39,171 nt of DNA, from contig JAJZWV010000038.1 of assembly GCA_021846505.1 (NCBI GenBank), forward strand, positions 1-39,171, given 5' to 3'. The position numbers and the translations under genes were made by a program. This stretch comes from Bacillota bacterium (GTDB lineage: Bacteria; Bacillota; Sulfobacillia; Sulfobacillales; JAIMBI01). This document shows, piece after piece, positions 7,604 to 16,385 of the stretch; position 1 is the stretch's first letter, and each line of letters opens with the position of its first letter. The notes under the pieces were generated by a model that was not told the DNA's origin, did not search any database, and was given only the letters and a program-made list of their open reading frames with translations.

Positions 7604-8113
7604 CTATCGGGGCTGGCCCCCTTGCGGGTGCTGTCGGGAGGGAAGGGCCAAGCTTTTGGCCATGAAGAGGCAGGGGTTCTCCCCATCCCACAGCGTGGAG
7701 AACACCTCCAGGGGCCTGAATCCCTGTGCGAGATAAAATTGCCGCGTCTTCGCATACGCGGCATTGGGCCGCGAGGCGTCCAAAGTTTTCACGGTAAGAA
7801 ACTCCGCCCGATGCTCCCCGCAGTAGCGTTCTGCGGCGGCCACCAGCCGAGACCCGATTCCCTGGCGATGAAAGTTTTGGAGAATTCCCATGCAGAAAAC
7901 TTCCCACGTGTAGGGATTGTGCTGACGCAGCGACAGAAATCCCACGGGGGTTCCTTCGGCATAGGCGGCCCACAGCCACATGTCCTGCGATTGGCCGACG
8001 TATTCGGCAAGGGCCTCCTCGATGCCGAACCAGTCAGGCAGGGCGCGAAGGACCCTGTCGGCGATTTGCCGCTTCAAAGACCGGTCATTGATGGCCAACA
8101 CGGTGTGCGCCAC
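7604..8113 (-). CDS. GNAT-family N-acetyltransferase
   Basis: This 169-residue protein carries the GNAT acetyl-CoA binding signature NFHRQGIGSRLVAAAERYC (R/Q-x-x-G-x-G/A loop), preceded by the beta strand WEVFCMGI and followed by KTLDASRPNAAYAKTRQFYLAQGF, typical of motif B. It would transfer an acetyl group from acetyl-CoA to an unknown amine. GAAGGAGG lies 10 bases before the GTG at 8113. It converges with the Ehr operon, with only 33 bases between stops and no clear terminator. Confidence 0.82.
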   Translation of the reverse strand: MAHTVLAINDRSLKRQIADRVLRALPDWFGIEEALAEYVGQSQDMWLWAAYAEGTPVGFLSLRQHNPYTWEVFCMGILQNFHRQGIGSRLVAAAERYCGEHRAEFLTVKTLDASRPNAAYAKTRQFYLAQGFRPLEVFSTLWDGENPCLFMAKSLALPSRQHPQGGQPR

Positions 8114-8340
8114 GGCGTCCGGCCTCCTTCGTCACCTGCTGGCCCTCACCATATCACCGGCAAGACGCGACCCGTGGGAGCAGGGGGGATGCCGATCCGC
8201 TCGTGGATGCGGGCCATCTCCTCGACCGGGCGCCGCAAAAAATCTTCCCGCTGCGGGAATCCGCCGCCAACCTTGACACGGTTTGCGCGTTGAATAGGGC
8301 GGCAGGGGGCCCGGCCAAGGCTCGGGACGGAGGTGGCAGG

Positions 8341-8898
8341 CTGGCGCGGCCAAGCGACGGGGACATCGCCGATTGGGTGGAGCGGTGGGGCGACCGCTTG
8401 GTCGGCTTTGCCTGGACGTATCTCCACGATGCCGAGCTGGCGCAGGACGTGGCCCAAGAGACGTTCCTGCGCTTGGTGAAGGACCGGCGGCGCATGGCGC
8501 GCCGCGAGGTTCACCCCGGCTGGCTGTTTGCGGTCGCGCGCCGAATTTGCCTGGACCACCTGCGTCGGCCGGCAGCGAGAACGCTGCCCGGGGCGGAGGT
8601 CGCCGATCCGCACTCCGCCAAGGCGTTTCTGGCCGTCGACGTGGAATCGGTGCTGCGTCAGCTGAAGCCGGCCGACCGTGAGTGCCTGTGGCTCTTTTAC
8701 TATGGGGGGCTGTCGGTTGCGGAGATTGCCCAGCTGCTGGGCATTCCCCCCGACCGCGTCAAGGCGCGCCTGTATCGCGCGCGCCAGCGCTTCGGCGCCG
8801 AGTGGCGGGCAGACGAGGCCGAGCGCCCAGCGGCTGGAGGTCGTCCTCGCGCGAACCGCCCCCCTAAGCGGCGCGCCCGATCCCGAGCCGATGGGTAA
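8341..8898 (+). CDS. ECF-type RNA polymerase sigma factor
   Basis: The protein has the ECF layout: region 2 (GDRLVGFAWTYLHDAELAQDVAQETFLRLVKD), then the WLFAVARRICLDHLRR segment, a short linker and region 4 with a helix-turn-helix (LKPADRECLWLFYYGGLSVAEIAQLLGI, DRVKARLYRARQRF). It would direct RNA polymerase to specific promoters under control of an anti-sigma factor. The start is unusual: the best ribosome site, GGAGG (8329-8333), points to CTG at 8341. Other in-frame starts are TTG 8290, which has no ribosome site, and GTG 8377, which cuts close to region 2. The next gene, 31 bases downstream, probably encodes its membrane regulator. Confidence 0.85.
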   Translation: MARPSDGDIADWVERWGDRLVGFAWTYLHDAELAQDVAQETFLRLVKDRRRMARREVHPGWLFAVARRICLDHLRRPAARTLPGAEVADPHSAKAFLAVDVESVLRQLKPADRECLWLFYYGGLSVAEIAQLLGIPPDRVKARLYRARQRFGAEWRADEAERPAAGGRPRANRPPKRRARSRADG

Positions 8899-8929
8899 AG
8901 AAGGAACGAAGACAGGGAGGGGGGACGTC

Positions 8930-9898
8930 ATGCCCAGGAGGCGCAAGGAAGAAGACCCGGAGGCGTGGGACGACGCGGGCGAGCGCGCCTGGCTGGCAAA
9001 TCACGGGCTGGAGCCGGGCCAAACCCCGGTTCCGTTTGACCGCGAGCGCTTTTGGAAAGCAGTGCCCCAAGGGCGCCCCAGGCGTCGCTGGCACTGGCCT
9101 GCGGTGGCGGTGGCCGCTGCAGCGGCCTTGGTGCTGGGTGTGCGGCCGGACCTGTTCTCGGGTGCCGCCGCCCCGCCGCACCCACCCGTCGTGCCACTCA
9201 TCCCGCCCCACTGGGGCGCGGCGACGATAGGGTCGCTGGCCAGCCAAGCGGCCCAGCAGGCCGGGAGCCTCCGGGCGCTTCCGATGAGCTATGTGGCCAC
9301 CACCGAGCGCCAAGCCTTGGCCTGGTCGCCCGCGCTGGGTGTGAACCAGGTGGTAGGCGGCCATCCGGTCTACGTGGCGGTGATGCGCGGCCACTTTTCT
9401 TATCGCACGGTCCCGCTGAATGCGGTGGGCCGGAAGGGCCATTGGCTGGTCATGGTGGTGGGCCGCATCAACGGATCCATCATCGCGACCGCCCTCTTGC
9501 CGCAGCTGCCGGCGCCGCTGGCCCGCCTCGGACACGTGGTGCAGCAAACCGTGCCCGCCGTGGCGTATCCGCCCCTGACGGACGGCCCCGTGGTGTGCCC
9601 GCCCGCCCGTGAGCTGGGATCCCTGCCGCCCTCGCCGGCCGGGCCCGCGCTGGCCGCACTCAATCAGTATCGGGCACAGCACGGCGGGAGCAGCACGCCG
9701 CCGCTCGCCGCCGCCGACCTGGCCTACAGCGGGCCCGCCGCCCACAGCCCCTACGGGCTGGTGGTGCGGGGAACCTGCGGATCGGCTGTGCTGCATGCCT
9801 CGTGGGCCATCACCTGGGGGCATGACCCGTCACTGGCGGCGACGGCCTTCCTGATCGACAGCCACGGCCACTGGCGGCTGTGGAGCGTCTATCCGTGA
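8930..9898 (+). CDS. Probable anti-sigma factor / single-pass membrane protein
   Basis: This 322-residue protein has an acidic, charged N-terminal cytoplasmic region (residues 1-58), one membrane helix (about 59-78, AVAVAAAAALVLGV) and a large extracytoplasmic domain with two cysteines (VVCPPARE and RGTCGSA) that could form a disulfide. It directly follows the ECF sigma gene and has a GGGAGGGGG site before its ATG, so an anti-sigma role is likely from context and topology. No zinc-binding HxxxCxxC anti-sigma signature is visible in the N-terminal part, so it is not a classic ZAS-type factor. The outer domain is not a family I recognise. Confidence 0.6.
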   Translation: MPRRRKEEDPEAWDDAGERAWLANHGLEPGQTPVPFDRERFWKAVPQGRPRRRWHWPAVAVAAAAALVLGVRPDLFSGAAAPPHPPVVPLIPPHWGAATIGSLASQAAQQAGSLRALPMSYVATTERQALAWSPALGVNQVVGGHPVYVAVMRGHFSYRTVPLNAVGRKGHWLVMVVGRINGSIIATALLPQLPAPLARLGHVVQQTVPAVAYPPLTDGPVVCPPARELGSLPPSPAGPALAALNQYRAQHGGSSTPPLAAADLAYSGPAAHSPYGLVVRGTCGSAVLHASWAITWGHDPSLAATAFLIDSHGHWRLWSVYP

Positions 9899-10788
9899 GG
9901 GCAGCGGTATCGGGAGCGCTTGAAGGGCGGTGGTCGCGCTCGCCGCCGTACGGGCGGCTGGCCGCGTGATTTGCCCGAGGCTCAACGGGGAGGCGTGCTG
10001 GAAAGAGGCCAGGGAAGGCCGGAGTGGACAACGTGGCCACTACGGGCACGCAAAGTGTGTCGTCGGTGGGCTGGCGTGGTTTCCGAAGAGGGGGCGTCGC
10101 TCATGCAGGGGAACCCTGCGGCCCGCCAGCGGATGTGGGCATCGCATTCGAATCGGCCGGCTATTCGAGTCCCTGCCGTGCCACTTCAAGGCGGAGGAGT
10201 GCAGTGCGGTGCAGTACAGTGCGGGGATACTTTGCTGCGGAACGCACATGACGATGACGCACCTGGGCGATGGCCGAAGCGGTGGAGGCCGCCGGCCCCA
10301 CCAACCTGCCGACATTCCGCCCGGCAGGGCATCTTGGCTCCGCAAGGGACCGCCCCGGCGATGGCTCAAGAAGACGCCGGCTCCCTGCCGTCGATGCTCT
10401 CACCGCCCCTGGCGCGGGAACCTCTGTGAGCGAGGCGGCGGAGGCACCATCCATCCAGCGGGTGCTGGCCCATCAAGCACCCGGCCGGCGACATCAGTCA
10501 AAGGCCCTGTGGGTCACAGCACGGTCGCGTCAGCAACCGCCCGCCATCGGCGACCATGGCGAAGATCCTGCCGTCCAATTGTCCCCAATCCTGGCCCAGC
10601 CGCGCCTGGTGTCTATGGAACACGTGCTGCGGAACGCCTTTGGATTTGGAGGGCAGAACGCCGCCATGGTGCTGAGCGGGTACGCATCTGCATGGGACGA
10701 GAGGGCCGGGACGCGACAGGGGCGCTGGGCAGGGGCTCCCGCACTGCTCCCGGGCTTCTCGCCCCCTCTCCTGTGTTTGGCCGCCGCG
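9899..10788. other. 890-base spacer without a supported gene
   Basis: Open frames exist on both strands but have no ribosome sites and give Arg/Pro/Gly-rich products without family features. Two details stand out. A tRNA-like 3' fragment lies at 10164-10183 (TTCGAGT loop, then CCCTG, then CCGTGCCA) without a matching 5' half. Short direct repeats of GTGCAGT/GTGCGG units lie at 10199-10227. The region may hold a decayed gene or a former integration site, but I cannot identify either. Confidence 0.4.
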
Positions 10789-11181
10789 CTATTGGCGGTG
10801 CTTGAAGGCCGCCAGGCCCCGCACGCCGACCACTACCGTGGCCGCGGCGCCCGCTGCCCACCAGGTGGAGCGGCGCGTGCCCGGCACCTTGTCGGTGCGC
10901 GCCAGCCGGAGGCCGCCCACCACGATGCGAGAGGCATCCGCCACCTCGGGCGCAGCCAAGTCCAGCGCGGAGGTGGCCACGCTCAAAAGCTGGCGCCGCG
11001 AGCGCCGATCCACGAGCGGGGCCACCTTGGTGGCATCGGCGCGAAATTCTTCGGCCAGGCCGCTGGCACCCTGGGTTCGCACATGGCGTGCCACCTGGTC
11101 GGGGACGATGTAGCGGCCGCCGCTCCAGGCGCGCCCTTTTTCCTCCAGGTAAGATTCCAGATCGCTTAGTGGTGTGGCCAT
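10789..11181 (-). CDS. Hypothetical protein with C-terminal membrane helix
   Basis: This is a 130-residue protein of no recognised family. Residues 1-95 look soluble and helical, with a charged start (SDLESYLEEKGRAW). A basic segment is followed by one hydrophobic helix near the C-terminus (TWWAAGAAATVVVGVRGLAAF), which suggests a tail-anchored or single-pass topology. The ATG at 11181 has GGAGGAAA nine bases upstream, which supports it over the longer frame reaching 11319. It stands alone, with nearby genes in both directions and no operon context. Confidence 0.6.
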   Translation of the reverse strand: MATPLSDLESYLEEKGRAWSGGRYIVPDQVARHVRTQGASGLAEEFRADATKVAPLVDRRSRRQLLSVATSALDLAAPEVADASRIVVGGLRLARTDKVPGTRRSTWWAAGAAATVVVGVRGLAAFKHRQ

Positions 11182-11413
11182 AGATGTTTCCTCCGCTGCT
11201 GCGCGCCCTCGGCCGCAAGAATTCCTTCTGTGAATCGAGCCTGGCACGGCGCCACACTTTCGCTCCCCGGGGAGGGCCGAAGCCGCTACGCGCCGGAAGT
11301 GCACCTCAGCGTGTCCCATGCCATCCTGTGGTTTAAACGCCGGCGGAGCTTTTGAAGTTCGGGCGGCTGGGCAGGTGCTGAAAAAATTTCTCCAAGCGCG
11401 CTGCCGCCGGCCC

Positions 11414-12475
11414 TCAGAGCACCCAGGGCGCCAGCGGGCGGGAGGGGTCAGGCGGCTCGCCGGCGCGAATGGCCGTCTGCATCATGGTCCCGCTCCGAAT
11501 GCGCACGGCTTGTGCCAGTGGCGCGAGCGGGCCCGTCGGGTCGAACGACAGGACCAAGCTGGTGGCTTCACGCGCCCACTGCTGCTTGACGGTGTCCCAC
11601 AGGTGCTGCGCGGGGCCCAGGTCCTCCGGATCGAGGAACACCAAGTCGACTGCCGCCGGGCGGATCACGCGGTCGTCGGGAAGGGCATGCACCACCCGAT
11701 TGGCCACCCGCATCCACAGCGGCAGGGCCACCACGCTGATGGCCAGGTACTGGTAGAGATAGGTGATGCCTAAGCCCGCGACAATGCGCCCGCTGGGGTC
11801 CTCCGAGACGAGATACACCCGCGGCGCGCTGGCGGCGCCGGGGGCCGCTCCCTGAGGCGCGCCGGAGACCCACGCCGCGAGCTGCTGCGCGCTTCGGGGT
11901 CGATGAAAGTTGGCGGAACCCCAAAACTGGGTGAGGCGCGCGGCCACTTCCTCCAGGTCGTCCAGTCCGGCGGGCCGCACTGTCCACGGGCCGTCCGGAG
12001 TGCGCGCATTGGGAGACAGGCGCACCGTGGCGCGGGCAAAGGGCCGGCTCTCGGCCGTCTGCCAAGAAGCCGTGGCGGCGAGCGAGGCGGCCTGGCCCTG
12101 CGACAGGTTGGCCACGAGCAAGGCATCAGGCCCGCACCGCTCGGCGGCCCGGGCCACCCGGTGCCGCGTAAGGGCGGCGGCGATGCCCTGCCGCCGATGC
12201 CGCGGATGCACCACGAGGCCGCCCAGAAGGGCCGCGGGCCGGATGTGCCCCTCGTACTGCACCCGGTCAAATGCAATCTTGGCGGCCCCCACGAGCGTTC
12301 CGTCCACGTGGGCGGCATAGGTTTCGCCGTCGAGGCCGAGCGCCCGGTCAGCGTCATCGGGAAACTCGACGTATTCCGGAGAGAAGCTTAAGGATCCGCG
12401 GCCTGAGCTGTCCCGCGCCAGTCGGGAAAACGCTTCGAAGTCCTCGCGCTGCAGCCGTGCAATGCTGATGGCCAT
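11414..12475 (-). CDS. GNAT-family N-acetyltransferase (two-domain)
   Basis: This 353-residue protein has an N-terminal GNAT domain (residues about 1-150) with the acetyl-CoA signature VVHPRHRRQGIAAALTRHRVARAAERCG, and a second half that begins like another GNAT domain (WTVRPAGLDDLEEVAARLTQFW, residues about 165-190). Two-domain GNAT proteins of this length are common in Bacillota and Actinobacteria. The substrate is unknown. An AAAGGCGG site lies before the ATG at 12475. A T6 run just beyond the stop (complement of 11386-11391) may help end transcription, but no good stem precedes it. Confidence 0.8.
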   Translation of the reverse strand: MAISIARLQREDFEAFSRLARDSSGRGSLSFSPEYVEFPDDADRALGLDGETYAAHVDGTLVGAAKIAFDRVQYEGHIRPAALLGGLVVHPRHRRQGIAAALTRHRVARAAERCGPDALLVANLSQGQAASLAATASWQTAESRPFARATVRLSPNARTPDGPWTVRPAGLDDLEEVAARLTQFWGSANFHRPRSAQQLAAWVSGAPQGAAPGAASAPRVYLVSEDPSGRIVAGLGITYLYQYLAISVVALPLWMRVANRVVHALPDDRVIRPAAVDLVFLDPEDLGPAQHLWDTVKQQWAREATSLVLSFDPTGPLAPLAQAVRIRSGTMMQTAIRAGEPPDPSRPLAPWVL

Positions 12476-13181
12476 CTGACGCCGCCTTTCGTGATTTCAC
12501 TGACTGGCTCAATCATGCACGGTGCACTGCGCGGCGCCAACCCGCCGGGCCGGGAGGGAAAGGCAGGTCGGCCCGCGGAGAGCGGGGCGCCGCCATAGAG
12601 TGGACGGGGGTCCCAGCTTCTGGGCTAGGCGGTAGGCGGATCGGCAAGGCAGGAAGGAGTCAGGAAGGAGGTGGTGGCTTTGGCGGCCTGGGCGAAGATG
12701 CCGCCTTGGCGGGTGGCGGGGGCGGCCGCCGCCTGGGCGTCGTATCATCGCAGATCCGGCGGGCGCTGTCCAACGTGCTGTCCGCCGAGCACGGGCGATG
12801 CAGCGAGCGGTGGCGCGCGCGTTTCTCTCCATGAGCATGAACACGAATGTCGTGCCGCCGAAGCCTGGCAGCCCTTCGCGGCGGGCGCGGCGCTGTCCGC
12901 ACAGCCGCGGGCATTTGGCGCTGGGACCCCGGTGTGCGCCAGCCTCCTCAAAATATGCGGCGCCAATTTTTTGCTCGCAGGGTGGCGGCGCGTGGTTCGC
13001 AGCCAGATGGTGTCCATGACGCTTGCGTCGGGGAGAATTCGAAATCCCCAAATCGCGACCATGCTCGGCCAGACGGGCTTGCAGGTGATCGGCGGCCGCC
13101 CGGCGCGCCCTTTCACGCTCGGCCCCCACTCTGGCACAATGGCGGGGAGAACCTGGCGGCTGCCGGGAGGAGGCCGCTGGA
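12476..13181. other. 700-base spacer without a supported gene
   Basis: Long frames cross this region on both strands (GC-rich DNA has few stops), but none has a ribosome site, a family motif or consistent codon use. Its base composition is a little less GC-biased around 12930-13080 than in the flanking genes. The only supported element is a promoter-like pair at 13111-13140 that serves the next gene. A decayed gene is possible but not identified. Confidence 0.4.
13111..13140 (+). promoter_or_regulatory. Possible promoter of the EamA transporter gene
   Basis: TTTCAC (13111-13116) and CACAAT (13135-13140) are separated by 18 bases and end 41 bases before the start codon at 13182. Both boxes match the sigma-A consensus only in part. 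Confidence 0.35.
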
Positions 13182-14072
13182 ATGAAGCGCGCAAGCTTGC
13201 TCCTGCTGGTGGCCGTGACCGCCATCTGGGGCCTTACGTTTGTGATGGTGCAGGAGGCCGTCCGCGCCACGCCGGTCCTGAATTTCTTGGCGTGGCGCTT
13301 TCTGCTGGCTGGCCTCGTGATGGCCCTCTTGAGCCGCCGCCACTGGCGCCGCGTGACGTGGGGCGCGCTGGGGCAGGGCACGATCCTGGGTGTCTTCATC
13401 ACGGCCGGATACTGGCTGCAGACGTTTGGGCTGGCGCAAACGACGGTCGACCTGGCCGGCTTTCTGACCGGGCTCGCCGTGGTGCTCACCCCGGTGCTGG
13501 CATTTTTGCTGTGGCGCCGGGCTACCCCGCCGCTGGTGTGGGTGTGTGCCGCAGCGGCGCTGTTAGGGCTGTGGTTGTTGGCCGGCACGTCAGGGGCGCT
13601 CAGCACGGGTGACTGGCTGGTGGTGGGAGCAGCGGTGGCCTTTGCCCTGCAGCTGCTGGCCACCGATGTGGGCGTGCGCGGGCACCCGCTGGCGGTCCTG
13701 GTGGCCGTGGAGCTGTTGGCGACGGGGGTGTTTTCGACGGGCGGCGCTTTGGCCGCCGGGGTGCTGGTGTGGCCCACCGGTGCCGTCGTGTGGGGGGCGC
13801 TGCTGGTGACGGCCCTCTTGGCCAGCGTGGCGGCCTTCTGGCTGCAGGGCTACGCGCAGCAGCACGCCACCCCGCAGGAAACCGCGACTGTGCTGGCTGC
13901 CGAGCCGCTGTTTGCCGCCTTGTTTTCGTACGTGCTGCAGGGAGCGGCGCTCCAGGGCTGGCAGTGGGTGGGCGCCGGCCTCATTACCGGCAGCATCGTG
14001 GTGCTGGGCCGCGTGGCGCCAGCCGATGAGGGGCCGCCGGGTTTGGGCACGGTGGTGCCGACCGACCCGTGA
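13182..14072 (+). CDS. DMT-superfamily (EamA) transporter
   Basis: This 296-residue protein has about ten hydrophobic helices arranged as two EamA repeats. The first repeat starts with AVTAIWGLTFVMVQEAVRATPVLNFLAWRFLLAGLVM, a characteristic EamA opening (W-G-x-x-F ... F-x-R-F). The second repeat ends with PQETATVLAAEPLFAALFSYVLQGAALQGWQWVGAGLITGSIVV, the usual 'E-P-x-x-A-x-x-x-x-x-x-x-G-E' region near the end of EamA proteins. It would export or import a small metabolite, but the substrate cannot be read from sequence. GGGAGGAGG precedes the ATG. Confidence 0.87.
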   Translation: MKRASLLLLVAVTAIWGLTFVMVQEAVRATPVLNFLAWRFLLAGLVMALLSRRHWRRVTWGALGQGTILGVFITAGYWLQTFGLAQTTVDLAGFLTGLAVVLTPVLAFLLWRRATPPLVWVCAAAALLGLWLLAGTSGALSTGDWLVVGAAVAFALQLLATDVGVRGHPLAVLVAVELLATGVFSTGGALAAGVLVWPTGAVVWGALLVTALLASVAAFWLQGYAQQHATPQETATVLAAEPLFAALFSYVLQGAALQGWQWVGAGLITGSIVVLGRVAPADEGPPGLGTVVPTDP

Positions 14073-14243
14073 TGCCCGCCTTCCATCCGGGAGCCCCGCC
14101 CCTGTGCAGCCGGGGATCCCCGCCGCCGGCACACGGCCGGCGTTGGGAGCCAGCGCCTGTCCCCCTCTGCCGCGCGGGATCGGGCAGGGCCGGATTCGAG
14201 CCCTCAGCCCACCAGACTTCCATCGGTCCACCATGGGCACCAC

Positions 14244-14276
14244 TTGCAATGGCGCATGCCGCTATATACAATATAG
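14244..14276 (+). promoter_or_regulatory. Promoter with palindromic operator over the -10 box
   Basis: TTGCAA (14244-14249), a 17-base spacer and TACAAT (14267-14272) form a good sigma-A promoter, 24 bases before the start codon. The -10 box sits inside a perfect palindrome, CTATAT-ACA-ATATAG (14262-14276), in very GC-rich surroundings. A repressor of the GntR/MarR or a similar class could bind there. The palindrome is seen directly; the repressor is inferred. Confidence 0.6.
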
Positions 14277-14296
14277 TTTAGAAGAGGAGTGATGCC

Positions 14297-14926
14297 ATGG
14301 ACAGCGTGTGCAGCCTGACCGCGGGGGGCGCGCGGCCCCGACTGGGTATTGTAACCGCCAGCACTCGCCCCGGCCGGATGGGACCCGTCGTATCTGGGTG
14401 GCTGGTGCAGCGGGTCCGCGAACACCGCGGGTTTGAGGTCGACCTCATTGACTTGGCGGCAGTGAGCCTGCCGTTCCTGGACGAACCCAACCACCCGCAG
14501 TTGCAGCGCTACATGCACGAGCACACTCGGCAGTGGAGCGAGCGCGTCAACAATCTGGATGCGTTCGTGATGGTGGTGCCTGAATACAACTTCGGCATGG
14601 CTCCCACGCTGCTAAACGCCCTCAATTTTCTGTTTCGCGAGTGGGCGTATGCGCCGGTAGGATTTGTGAGCTACGGTGGCGTCTCAGGAGGCACTCGTGG
14701 GGTGCAGATGGCGAAGCAGGTGGTGACCACCTTGAAAATGATGCCCATCCCGGAATCCGTCACCCTCCCGTTTGCTCCAAGCCTTCTGAGCGCCGATGGG
14801 CAGCTGGCACCCTCTTTGGCCATGGAGCTGGCCGCCGCGGCGATGCTGGACGAGTTGCAGCGGTGGGAGTTGGCGCTGCGCCGCCTGCGCCAGCGGAATC
14901 GGGAGCCGGGGCCCGTGGGCGCTTGA
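14297..14926 (+). CDS. NAD(P)H-dependent FMN reductase
   Basis: This 209-residue protein has a flavodoxin-like fold. Near the N-terminus is the FMN phosphate loop GIVTASTRPGRMGPVVSGWL, the usual 'GSxRxxRxGxxVAxW' signature. Then come DLIDLAAVSLPFLDEP and MVVPEYNFGMAPTLLNALNFL, the conserved 'PEYNxSxPxxLKNALD' motif that holds the flavin ring. It reduces FMN, and possibly quinones or azo compounds, with NAD(P)H. AGAGGAG lies seven bases before the ATG. It is a single-gene unit under a promoter with a palindrome, which suggests inducible control. Confidence 0.88.
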   Translation: MDSVCSLTAGGARPRLGIVTASTRPGRMGPVVSGWLVQRVREHRGFEVDLIDLAAVSLPFLDEPNHPQLQRYMHEHTRQWSERVNNLDAFVMVVPEYNFGMAPTLLNALNFLFREWAYAPVGFVSYGGVSGGTRGVQMAKQVVTTLKMMPIPESVTLPFAPSLLSADGQLAPSLAMELAAAAMLDELQRWELALRRLRQRNREPGPVGA

Positions 14927-15150
14927 CTCACGGGCCAGCCGGATCACTGGGGTTGAAGGCGGAGCCCGGGCGGCGGCCGCTCGCCGCGATGGCTTGCCCA
15001 ACGAGCGCGGCGCGGGGTGGGCCCACGGCCCACGGTCTCCCAGAGGTGGCGACCGCCTCGACACGGCGCCGCCCAGCAACTCGGCCCCGGTGTGGGGAGC
15101 CGTCATCGGGAGCGCTGCTTGAGCCCGAGCCCGCGTGGCGCTCCGTGCCA

Positions 15151-16308
15151 TCAAATGACGAAGGGCTCTGGCTGCAGGGCTTCCTGGAACCGGGCCCACC
15201 GAAACGGTGTCAGGTCCGCGAATGGCGCCTGCCCACACATCAACTCGGCCAAGGCGCGGCCGGCGGCCGGGGCGTGTTGAAAGCCATGCCCGCTGAACCC
15301 GGCAGCGATGTAGAATCCTTCCGGAAGTTCTCCGCCGGCCGTCGGCGCTCCATCGATGATGGGATTGTGGTCGGGGGTGATTTCATACAGCCCCGCCCAC
15401 CCGCGCATGAGGGAGGTGTGCTGGAGACTTGGCGCCCACCGCGTCACGGCCTCAATCAGGCGAATCAGCGAGTCCTGGTCCAGCGCGGTGTCAAAGCTCG
15501 AAGGCTCGGCCGGGTCGGACATGCCCAGCAGCAGTGATTCCCCCTCTCGCCGAACATACGAGGTGGTTTCGAAATCCAGCGTCATCGGCATCGCGCGAGG
15601 CAGCACGTCGGTAGGAGCGGTTACGTAAACCGCTCGGCGGTATGGATCGACGGGCACGGCGACGCCGGCCATGGCACCCACGGCGCGGGCATGCGGGCCT
15701 GCCGCGTCTACCACCATGGGGCTTGCGATCGGGCCCGCAGTGGTGTCGGCGCCCCGGACGCGGTGCCCCTCCACCGTGATGGCCGTCACCTCGGCTCCAT
15801 ACACAATCCGAGCACCGAGCTCACGGGCCCGGCGCGAAAAGCCATACATCATGGCGAACGGATCCGCGACGCCATCCTGCGGGCCAAAGGTGGCACCAGC
15901 CAAATCGTCCATCACAACGTAGGGAAACCGGCGGCGCACCTCGCCCGCCCCCAGCGTTTGCACCTCCACGCCCAGGGAGCGCTGCAGGTCGGCCGCCGCC
16001 TGCATCACCGCCCAGCGCTTGGGATCGCGGGTCAAAAACAGGTAGCCGCATTGGTTGAACGATGCGGGCACTCCGAACCGGCCCTCGAATTCCTTCAGCA
16101 TCTGGACACCGTATTGCGAGAAGCGGATGCTGCTGGCCAGCCCAAACTGCAGGCGAATCCCGCCGGCACTGCGGCCCGAGGATCCCTGTCCGAACGATGA
16201 CTCCCGCTCAACCACCACCACGTCGCGCATCCCCTGCTCCACCAGGTGGTAGGCAATCGACAGCCCGACGAGTCCCGCGCCCACGATGACGGCATCTGCG
16301 GTGTCCAC
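15151..16308 (-). CDS. FAD-dependent oxidoreductase (DAO / sarcosine oxidase-like)
   Basis: This 385-residue protein starts with the Rossmann dinucleotide motif AVIVGAGLVGLSIAYHLVEQG and the ribose-binding VVVVERE, then GSSGRSAGGIR, common in sarcosine oxidase beta/DadA-like flavoproteins. The C-terminus carries DHNPIIDGAP and GFYIAAGFSGHGFQHAPAAGRALAELM, typical of the DAO family flavin pocket. It would oxidise an amino or imino acid and pass electrons to O2 or a carrier. The start GTG at 16308 is chosen because GGGAGG lies seven bases before it. A longer frame to 16332 is less likely. Confidence 0.86.
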   Translation of the reverse strand: MDTADAVIVGAGLVGLSIAYHLVEQGMRDVVVVERESSFGQGSSGRSAGGIRLQFGLASSIRFSQYGVQMLKEFEGRFGVPASFNQCGYLFLTRDPKRWAVMQAAADLQRSLGVEVQTLGAGEVRRRFPYVVMDDLAGATFGPQDGVADPFAMMYGFSRRARELGARIVYGAEVTAITVEGHRVRGADTTAGPIASPMVVDAAGPHARAVGAMAGVAVPVDPYRRAVYVTAPTDVLPRAMPMTLDFETTSYVRREGESLLLGMSDPAEPSSFDTALDQDSLIRLIEAVTRWAPSLQHTSLMRGWAGLYEITPDHNPIIDGAPTAGGELPEGFYIAAGFSGHGFQHAPAAGRALAELMCGQAPFADLTPFRWARFQEALQPEPFVI

Positions 16309-16385
16309 TGCAAAACCTCCCGACTGCACCACGAGCGAGAGCGTGCTGCCGATACACTACCACACCCCCATAGCCCGGCGTCTGC

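Noticed and set aside
8273-8301. Promoter for the ECF sigma gene (perfect TTGACA at 8273-8278)
   Set aside because: No acceptable -10 box lies 16-18 bases downstream.
10040-10190. A complete tRNA gene
   Set aside because: Only the T-loop and acceptor 3' strand fit; no T-stem, anticodon arm or 5' acceptor strand can be drawn at normal distances.
10270-11169. A plus-strand gene opposite the small membrane protein
   Set aside because: The composition is Arg/His/Pro-rich without motifs, and the minus-strand gene has a good ribosome site and membrane helix.
12509-13777. A 422-residue minus-strand gene
   Set aside because: It runs antisense through the EamA transporter gene and has no motif or ribosome site; it is a by-product of high GC.
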